Below are positions 44,651 to 64,000 of a DNA stretch of 64,000 nucleotides, in pieces (the first letter of the stretch is position 1; each line of letters starts with the position of its first letter). The DNA lies in assembly GCA_054601695.1 (NCBI GenBank), contig BAAHQB010000199.1:1-64000 (forward strand), in the 5' to 3' direction. This DNA is from Amorphochlora amoebiformis (lineage: Eukaryota > Cercozoa > Chlorarachniophyceae). Both the position numbers and the translations under genes were made by a program. The notes under the pieces were generated by a model. That model was not told where the DNA came from. It did no database searches and worked only from the letters and a program-made list of their open reading frames with translations.

Positions 44651-45667
44651 ATGGAAACGTCCTGGTCTCTAAAGAGGCACATGGTGTGGTGATAAATGCT
44701 TTCAACGACATTGCCATTGCAATCAACATCTCATGGAAACCAACCAACACGAAAATCGAAACGCCATCGCCATGGCAATCAACATCTCATGGAAACCAAC
44801 ACGAAAATCTAACAAACCCCCCCCCCCCATCAGACAATGCGTACTGCGCGGAGTGCCATATGACCAAACCTTTCGTAAGACCTAACGGACACCACGATAC
44901 CAATTCCTGTGTGGTTAGAAAACAGTGCCTTGTCATGTTTCTGCTTGCTCGACTGTTGAGAACCTGTAACGTGTAACATGTACTTTGCCTTTGTCATGTT
45001 TTTGCTTCCTCTGTTCCTTCGACTGTTGAGAGCCTGTAACCTGTGAAGTGTAAGTAAGCTGTAACCTGCACTTTAACTTTACTTTTGGCAGTGCGTATGC
45101 TTACCGGTATGTGGTGGCATATTTTGTGTATTTATTTGTATTTGCATGTGTACGTATCAACACGTTGTGTTGTTTGTAGCGCGCGAAGCACTGCTACAGG
45201 TGTAACCGTTGCGTCGCCATGTTCGACCATCACTGGTAAAATTTAGACCTAGACCACTCCTAGACCATGTTTTTTCCAGACCTAAACCAGTCCTAGACCA
45301 TGTTTATACCAGACCTAGGCCATGATTATACCAGACCTATAGGAGTTGGTACTCAATGCAATGATTTGTATGCACAAGTCGGTACTATGCCTTGAGTCGC
45401 ATGCCACGAGTCGGTACTCAATGCCTCGATTCGTATGCCAAGAGTCTTGACCCACTTCGGGACTTCCTTGGCCGCATGTTGGAACTAAATGTCTTGATTC
45501 GTACGTCATTATTATGCCTTTGCGTCTGTTTTCTAGCCCGTTCCTGGCGACGTGCATCGGTGTCCGAAACCGTGTGTTCTTTTGGGCCTTCTGCGGACTC
45601 GAGGGACTAGCCATGATTAAGTCATTCAGACATATATTGTATTCACTTATATTACATGTATATATAT

Positions 45668-45700
<33 letters not shown>

Positions 45701-45797
45701 TATAATATGTGTAAATATACACACATACATATATATATATATATTATATATATATACATATGTATATATATATATATATATATATATGTAATACACA

Positions 45798-45865
<68 letters not shown>

Positions 45866-45977
45866 TATTACAAGGTATAATATGGGTAACGTATGTAAAT
45901 AACATTGCTACAAAAGTAAAATATGGCTAAGGTGCTTATAAACATAACATATTGTATCTATATAAATGCATACATAC

Positions 45978-46034
<57 letters not shown>

Positions 46035-46068
46035 GTGTGTGTGCGTGTGGTGTGTGTGTATGTATGAA

Positions 46069-46125
<57 letters not shown>

Positions 46126-47894
46126 AAGTATGTATATATTAAACATGTCTACATATGTATTCAGATTAAACATGTATGTTTATATGTGTATATACATATA
46201 TACATACATATATATATATATACATATTTATTTTATTAAACATGTATATTATATATGTAGTGCGATATATCTCGATTTGGATGTACAGGTGTATCTTGAT
46301 TTGCTGGAGCATGAGGGATAGTCCATCCCATTGGGGTTGGCTCATTCGCAATTTGTTGCTCTTCGAAGCCATTTTCTTCGGAACGTACGTACGCACACAC
46401 AAATTCGAGCTGCTAGCAAATATACACAAATTCGAGCCAGCAAATATATACACAATTCGAGGTAGCAAATATGTAGAATATGCACCAAGGGAGCGCAAAT
46501 CTCTGGTCCTCATTCTTCGTCTCGTCTGAGTTGTTCGTGTGTTTGTATGTATGCGACACACTGTTGTTGATGTGCTTGTATGTATGTATGCAACAACGGC
46601 AATGAGTGTATCCGTGCATGTTGAATAGGGTTGGTGAGATGGGGTATGTACTGCTATGTGCTTTAGGTACGCTATGGGCATGTTTATCCTCCATACAACT
46701 CTCATCTCCGTAGGATGTCTCCAGGTGATATATACCTCCATACCCCCGATCAAACTATTCAATAGATCCTTCCACCTTCACGTCACACCATGTGTCACAC
46801 CATTGTGTCACACCAGTGTGTCACACCAATGTGTCACACCACTGTGTCACACCACTGTGTCACACCACTTTGTCACACCACTATCTAGACTATGTCGCAT
46901 CACTGTGTCACACTACTGTGTACAACACAAAAGTGTCATCACAACACCGTGTCACGACACCGTATGAAGCCACCGTGTCACATCACCGTGTCACATCACC
47001 GTGTCACATCACCGCGTCACACTTGATCTCAAATCACTGTATCGTATCGTATCGCAGCTCCATGTCCTCCTTTCACGCCTCATGTCGCATGTCGCATGTC
47101 GCATGTCGCATGTCGCATGTCGCATGTCGCGTGTCTTATGTCACATGTCGCATGTCTCATGTCGCATGTCTCATCTCGCATGTCCCATGTCGCATGTCTC
47201 ATGTCGCATGTCGCATGTCGCATGTCTCATGTCGCATGTCTCATGTCTCATGTCTCATGTCTCATGTCGCATGTCTCATGTCGCATGTGGCATGTTGCGT
47301 GTCGCATGTCGCATGTCGCATGTCGCATGTGGCATGTTGCATGTCGCATGTGGCATGTCTCATGTCGCATGTCTCATGTCGCATGTCGCATGTCGCATGT
47401 TTCATGTCGCATGTCGCATGTCGCATGTCGCATGTCGCATGTCGCCCCATGTACGGTACAGTATGAAAGTCGATAATGATTCAGTGGGACCTAGCTAAGC
47501 TTGTTCGCGTGCGAGCGTACTTCCGCCACTTGGAGACGGCCGGAGATCCCTCAAGATTACCCAAAGTGGCAGACTCGGCTGTCCTCGGGGCAGTGGGGAG
47601 CGGTCGACGCTTGCCTTCGTTGGGGAAGCTATGTTGTAGTCCTTTTGCATGTCAGCATAATAAGGTCAAAAATCGTCTACCTCTCTCTATAAATATATAG
47701 GTGTGGATATATACAAATGTAAAATATATATATGTATATGTAGATATTCATACTCATACATACATTAATGAATAAATGTCTATCAGTTACAAATATATAT
47801 ACACACACAACACACATATTATATAATATATACATATATATATATATATATATGTGTATATATATATGTATATATGTATTTATATATACACACA

Positions 47895-47945
<51 letters not shown>

Positions 47946-47946
47946 C

Positions 47947-47981
<35 letters not shown>

Positions 47982-48389
47982 GTCAGGGATTTTTGCGAAA
48001 CTGGATAAATTTCTTCGAAAGCAAGGTGAGAGCGAAGTTGAGGGCTCAACAACACAGATAGATATGCACATAGATTTCACAATAGATGACAATAGAGGTA
48101 TATGCAGATAGATGAGAATAGAGATAGATACACATAGATATGACAATAGAGATAGATGCACATAGATGCCCTTGTCTTTCAACCCTTACGTGAGGCCAAA
48201 CTGCGTGATTTCGAGATATTCCTTCTTACATCCATTTGCGTTGGTTTATCGAACAGTTGATGTACAAGTAATGGTTGGTTTGATACTTTGTGTTACTTTT
48301 GTTTGCCTCTTCAGGTTCCCCGCCACTGCCTCATCGCTTCCCAAGGTTCTGACACCTCATTCCCAAAACCTCTGCCCCCAAAACAGTAG
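43945..48389 (+). CDS. DHHC palmitoyltransferase, N-terminal exons not found
   Basis: A polytopic Golgi or plasma-membrane enzyme that attaches palmitate to protein cysteines through its DHHC Cys. Exons: 43945-44007, 44834-44874, 45180-45235, 45537 to about 45622 or 45644, 46289-46384, 46667-46724, 47470-47565, 47987-48025 and 48315-48389. The cysteine-rich domain reads [39 protein letters not shown], giving the expected zinc-ligand Cys/His set and the catalytic DHHC. Two hydrophobic segments follow ([15 protein letters not shown] and [17 protein letters not shown]), then [16 protein letters not shown] near the TTxE position and [10 protein letters not shown], which matches the conserved NxxxFF region. 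The first two membrane segments and start codon should lie upstream but were not recognised. The tail [10 protein letters not shown] to stop is plausible only. Confidence 0.85.
44190..44235 (+). pseudogene. Decayed copy of the DHHC exon 43945-44007 end
   Basis: GAAATCGCCCACATCTGCAA, then GGATCCACATGTAAAC, repeats the last 30 bases of the exon and its donor (GAACGCGCCCATCTACAAAG, ACCCACATAGTATAC). The copy has its own GTAAAC in the donor position. A weaker third trace may lie near 44649-44690. Confidence 0.7.
44440..44648. repeat. (TA)n with long (TG)n runs
   Basis: TA tract, (TG)8, TA tract, then (TG)15, inside the intron between DHHC exons 43945-44007 and 44834-44874. It is followed by a doubled CGCCATGGCAATCAACATCT-type direct repeat (44705-44810) and a run of 12 C that forms the polypyrimidine tract of the 44834 acceptor. 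Confidence 0.9.
46795..46990. repeat. TGTGTCACACCAC array
   Basis: Units of 13 bases, degenerating to CCGTGTCACATCA, in the DHHC intron after exon 46667-46724. Confidence 0.9.
47085..47442. repeat. 9 bp CATGTCGCA / CATGTCTCA array
   Basis: About 40 nonamers, mixing CATGTCGCA, CATGTCTCA, CATGTGGCA and CATGTTGCA. The array ends 30 bases before the acceptor of exon 47470-47565. Its methionine/serine/histidine/valine frames are repeat artefacts. Confidence 0.95.
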
Positions 48390-53621
<5,232 letters not shown>

Positions 53622-55292
53622 TTCCGAAAAATCCGTAATCTTGGAAGGGATCCATCCAGTATTCGACCTCTAATATCACGCCGCTACGGTTTTATCAAAA
53701 ACACATACGTTACCGCTACGGTTACATTATACACATACATTACCGCTACGGTGGTTAGATGAAACATGTGCGTGTATGGTACCAATACATGAGCGGTAAG
53801 GTTGAATTAAGAGTGAAGGTTTGATATATATTACACACTTGGATACGGTTTGATTTGTGGCTCGATTAGCTACGCTCGCAAGTTGTGACGTGAGGTTTTG
53901 TAGCTTTTGTGACATGAGCTTTTGTTTGGTGAGCTTTTGTTTGGTGAGCTTTTGTTTGGTGAACTTTTTCCAACTTTGGTAAGCGTTTGTATGCTTTTAG
54001 GTATTACGTTTTATGAATGATGTTTCATGAATGATGTTTTGTGAATGAGGTTTTATGAATGACGTTTTATGAATGAGATTTTATGAATGAGGTTTTATGA
54101 ATGACGTTTTATGAATGAGGTTTTATGAATGAGGTTTTATGAATGAGGTTTCACGAATGATGTTTTATGAATGTCGTTTTATGAATGAGGTTTTACGAAT
54201 GAGGTTTTATGAATGACGTTTTATGAATGAGGTTTTATGAATGAGATTTTATGAATGAGGTTTTATGAATGACGTTTTATGAATAAGGTTTCACGAATGA
54301 TGTTTTATGAATGTCGTTTTATGAATGAGGTTTTACGAATGAGGTTTTATGAATGACGTTTTATGAATGTTTTATGAATGAGATTTTATGAATGAGGTTT
54401 TATGAATGACGTTTTATGAATAAGGTTTTATGAGGTTTTATGAATGACGTTTCACGAATGAGTTTTATGAATGATGTTTAATGAATGATGTTTCATGAAT
54501 GACGTTTTATGAATGAGGTTTTATGAATGAGGTTTTATGAATGACGTTTTATGAATGACGTTTTATGAATGATGTTTTGTGAATGAGGTTTTATGAATGA
54601 GGTTTTATGAATGAGGTTTTATGAATGAGGTTTTATGAATGAGGTTTTATGAATGAGGTTTTATGAATGAGGTTTTATGAATGACGTTTTATGAATGAGG
54701 TTTTATGAATGAGGTTTTATGAATGACGTTTTATGAATGACGTTTTATGAATGAGATTTTATGAATGAGGTTTTATGAATGACGTTTTATGAATGACGTT
54801 TTATGAATGAGATTTTATGAATGAGGTTTTATGAATGACGTTTTATGAATGACGTTTTATGAATGACGTTTTATGAATGAGATTTTATGAATGAGGTTTT
54901 ACGAATGACGTTTTATGAATAAGGTTTTATGAGGTTTTATGAATGACGTTTCACGAATGAGTTTTATGAATGATGTTTTATGAATAATGTTTCATGAATG
55001 ACGTTTTATGAATGAGGTTTTATGAATGAGGTTTTATGAATGACGTTTTATGAATGAGGTTTTATGAATGAGGTTTTACGTATGACGATTTATTACGAAT
55101 GAGATTTTATGAATGAGGTTTTATGAATGAGGTTTTATTGCATGTTGTTTTATTATGAGGTTTTGTGAATGAGGTTTTATGATGAGGTTAGGTTTTGTGG
55201 ATGAGGTTTTCTGAGGTGCGTTAGAAATAGTACGTACGTACCCTCCTTTGGCCTCCCGTGTGCGGAGACCGAATTGTAGTGAACCTCTGTAT

Positions 55293-55328
<36 letters not shown>

Positions 55329-55625
55329 TGGTATCTATTGTATAGTACCTATTATCTATTTTACGGTTCGAAGGTACCTATTATATGGTAAATAGATTTT
55401 GTATCTATTGTATATAGTATCTATTATATCTATTTTTACGGTTCGAAGGCACCTATTGTATGGTAAGTAGATTTGGTATCTATTGTATATAGTAGATATG
55501 GTATCTAGTGTATATAGTATGTATCATATCTATTTTACGGTTCGAAGGCACCTTGTTCTTCCAGATGGTGGAGCTACGTCCATACCGTACACCGAAGACC
55601 TATACATACATATCAATGTAATATG

Positions 55626-55656
<31 letters not shown>

Positions 55657-56777
55657 ATATGAGATCCGATATATGGAAGCGTATATATTGGCATATTTAT
55701 GTAAGATATGTGTGAGATACCTTATTGTGCCAGGGATATGTTTAGATATATATGTTGAACAAGTCAGTGTTGGAGTCGGGATCGATTAACATATACCTGA
55801 TTAATATATATATAAACATATACCCTGATTACTATTATTATTAACATATACCCTGATTACTATTATTGTTAACATATACCCTGATTAACATTATTGTTAA
55901 CATATACCCTGATTAACATTATTGTTAACATATACCCTGATTACTATTATTGTTAACATATACCCTGATTAACATTATTGTTAACATATACCCTGATTAA
56001 CATTATTGTTAAAATATCCTCATATTTAACCACATTTATATGTATGAATTAGAATTGGTTTTTTAAAAGGTTTAATGCGTATGGATATAGGTATACATAT
56101 ATTATATATATATATATGTATGTATATATGCATACATCGCATGTCACCACTTATCAGACCCACATGTAGCATCACGAAAAACCATGTATCCATCTGTCAT
56201 GCCACGGGTTATATGCATACATCAGACACGTGTGCACACATATTCGGATATGTAGAAGCATATATCGTGACATATTTGTGTAAGATATGTGTGAGATCCG
56301 AATATGTAGAAGCATATATCGTGACCTATTTGTGTAAGATATGTGTGAGATATGGGTTGGACGGCACCCGGATATGTAGAAGCATATATCGTGACATATT
56401 TGTGTAAGATATGTGTGAGATCCGAATATGTAGAAGCATATATCGTGACATATTTGTGTAAGATATGTGTGAGATCACCTTATTGTGCCAGGGATACGTT
56501 TCGATCCATCTGTTGAACAAGTCAGGGTTGGAGTCGGGATCGATTAACTTATACCCTGATTAACACTAATGTTAACATATACCCTGATTAACATTATTGT
56601 TAACATATACCCTGATTACTATTATTGTTAACATATACCCTGATTAACATTATTGTTAACATATACCCTGATTAACATTATGGTTAAAATATCCTCATAT
56701 TTAACCACATTTATATATATGACTTAGAATTGGTTTTATAAAAGGTTTAATGCGTATGGATATAGGTATACATAGAT

Positions 56778-56811
<34 letters not shown>

Positions 56812-56924
56812 TACATATATATATATATATGTATGTATATTGATGTATGTATGCATGAATAGTAGTTGAGTGTTTACCTTCGGTAGTCATCAAAAACTCC
56901 ATTATCCTCCTCGATATGCTATGC
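53622..56924 (-). CDS. Unrecognised multi-exon coding region (possibly the continuation of the membrane-protein gene)
   Basis: Exons (minus): 56924-56878, 56555-56479, 55599-55552, 55286-55242, 53903-53835 and 53669-53622. Phases agree across all of them. The first includes an ATG giving MEFLMTTEG, so it may start a gene, or it may follow the exon at 57536. The joined product contains [35 protein letters not shown] and [15 protein letters not shown]: aromatic- and basic-rich, with no low complexity, and clearly protein-like. I do not recognise the family. Donors GTAAAC, GTGATC, GTGCCT and GTACGT are used. The last two exons ([18 protein letters not shown] onward) are less certain and no stop codon is firmly placed. 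Every intron carries an array related to a splice junction or a decayed exon copy. Confidence 0.6.
53930..55225. repeat. 14 bp array of about 1.2 kb
   Basis: Some 85 units of TTTTATGAATGAGG and TTTTATGAATGACG, with higher-order duplications (for example the block containing TTCACGAATGATGT repeats). The left end grades into GGTGAGCTTTTGTTT units, whose coding-strand form AAACAAAAGCTC resembles the acceptor CACAAAAG|CTAC of exon 53903-53835. Confidence 0.93.
55325..55551. repeat. Array derived from a donor junction
   Basis: Three units contain, on the coding strand, AGGTGCCTTCGAACCGTAAA plus a TAGATA-rich linker. The first unit overlaps the real donor AACAAG|GTGCCTTCG of exon 55599-55552. Confidence 0.85.
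55721..55797 (-). pseudogene. Decayed copy of exon 56555-56479
   Basis: The copy retains the ATTGTGCCAGGGATA and GAGTCGGGATCGATTAA segments, i.e. the codons for LIDPDSN and PWHNK, and an apparent donor. It has lost a G at the acceptor and contains an in-frame TAA where the real exon has GATGGATCGAAACG. It lies between the real exon and exon 55599-55552, so normal splicing must skip it. Confidence 0.88.
55800..56040. repeat. Array derived from an acceptor junction (left copy)
   Basis: Seven or so 28 bp units, on the coding strand TTAATCAGGGTATATGTTAA plus an ACAATAAT linker. The segment 55655-56100 as a whole is a degenerate duplicate of 56440-56830. Confidence 0.9.
56210..56478. repeat. Array of about 52 bp units after a donor
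   Basis: Four units of GTGTGAGATCCGAATATGTA, GAAGCATATATCGTGACATA, TTTGTGTAAGATAT. On the coding strand they follow the donor AATAAG|GTGATCTCACAC and repeat its ATCTCACACATATC part. Confidence 0.88.
56556..56700. repeat. Array derived from an acceptor junction (right copy)
   Basis: Five 28 bp units, each containing ATCAGGGTATATGTTAA on the coding strand. The real acceptor of exon 56555-56479, ATCAG|GGTATAAGTTAA, is the terminal member. Confidence 0.92.
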
Positions 56925-56928
56925 CTGA

Positions 56929-56982
<54 letters not shown>

Positions 56983-57079
56983 CGTAATTTGTGCACTTTT
57001 ATTAAAAAATATGTATAAAAAATATGTACGCTATATACAATTAAAAAATAAAAAACATGCATATAGGTATATATTAAAA

Positions 57080-57262
<183 letters not shown>

Positions 57263-57439
57263 ATACATAAATGTACAAACATGGCACTATATATGTAAAA
57301 ACGATTTGCAAAGAAAGAATGAAATATCTGTTTTTGCTCAGGAAATATCAAGATCTTTCGCAAAGAAAGAATGAAATCTGTACATCTGTATGTGCAAAAA
57401 GCATTTGAAACGGCAAGAGAATGAGTGAGTATCTGAACG

Positions 57440-64000
<6,561 letters not shown>

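Noticed and set aside
46792-47498. Frames rich in Met-Ser-His-Val on the plus strand
   Set aside because: They translate the TGTCACACCAC and CATGTCGCA arrays inside a DHHC intron.

Overview
The window is a eukaryotic chromosome end. It opens with about 2.4 kb of CCCTAA telomere repeat (canonical outside, degenerate with a CCCGACACCCTAA variant inside) and continues into intron-dense sequence. Genes are cut into many short exons with GT-AG introns, and the introns and spacers are filled with (TA)n tracts and minisatellites. The gene set (a Nup62 nucleoporin, a G-protein alpha subunit, a DHHC palmitoyltransferase, a C2H2 zinc-finger protein and a bacterial-type HslU that should act in mitochondria) fits an intron-rich protist, alga or early-branching opisthokont. 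I cannot name the species. None of the coding models below is a single open reading frame; each was built by joining exons whose splice sites and reading phase agree.

Layout. 1-2405 telomere. 2406-3839 subtelomeric sequence with telomere fragments and a tRNA-like remnant. 3840-6356 (minus) small zinc-ribbon protein, 119 residues in 5 exons. 6357-8853 AT-rich spacer with a 246 bp MITE-like element. 8854-12186 (minus) Nup62 homologue, 463 residues in 7 exons, starting MSGFSFGG. A 593 bp divergent spacer leads to HslU at 12780-19043 (plus), whose core from 14826 is complete. 19044-24613 spacer with arrays and a polypurine block. 24614-31012 (plus) 1348-residue C2H2 protein in 9 exons. 31013-34460 convergent spacer. 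34461-40371 (minus) G-alpha, 353 residues in 15 exons, apparently intact. 40372-43944 spacer. 43945-48389 (plus) DHHC palmitoyltransferase lacking its N-terminal exons. 48390-53621 spacer. 53622-61917 (minus) one or two unrecognised genes, beginning with a type II membrane protein. 61918-64000 upstream spacer.

No pathway links the genes beyond being ordinary cellular functions: nuclear pore, mitochondrial proteolysis, G-protein signalling, S-acylation and transcription.

The most unusual feature is in the introns. Again and again the minisatellite in an intron is built from the neighbouring splice junction: its unit contains the acceptor or donor plus the first or last bases of the adjacent exon, so a real splice site sits at the edge of an array of decoy sites. 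In the 57-62 kb gene several introns consist largely of telomere-like repeat, one of them 130 bp and almost nothing else. Exons or exon fragments of G-alpha, the DHHC gene, the membrane-protein gene and the HslU C-terminal tail also have decayed tandem copies next to them. This looks like a subtelomeric process that duplicates splice junctions and inserts telomeric DNA while leaving genes readable.
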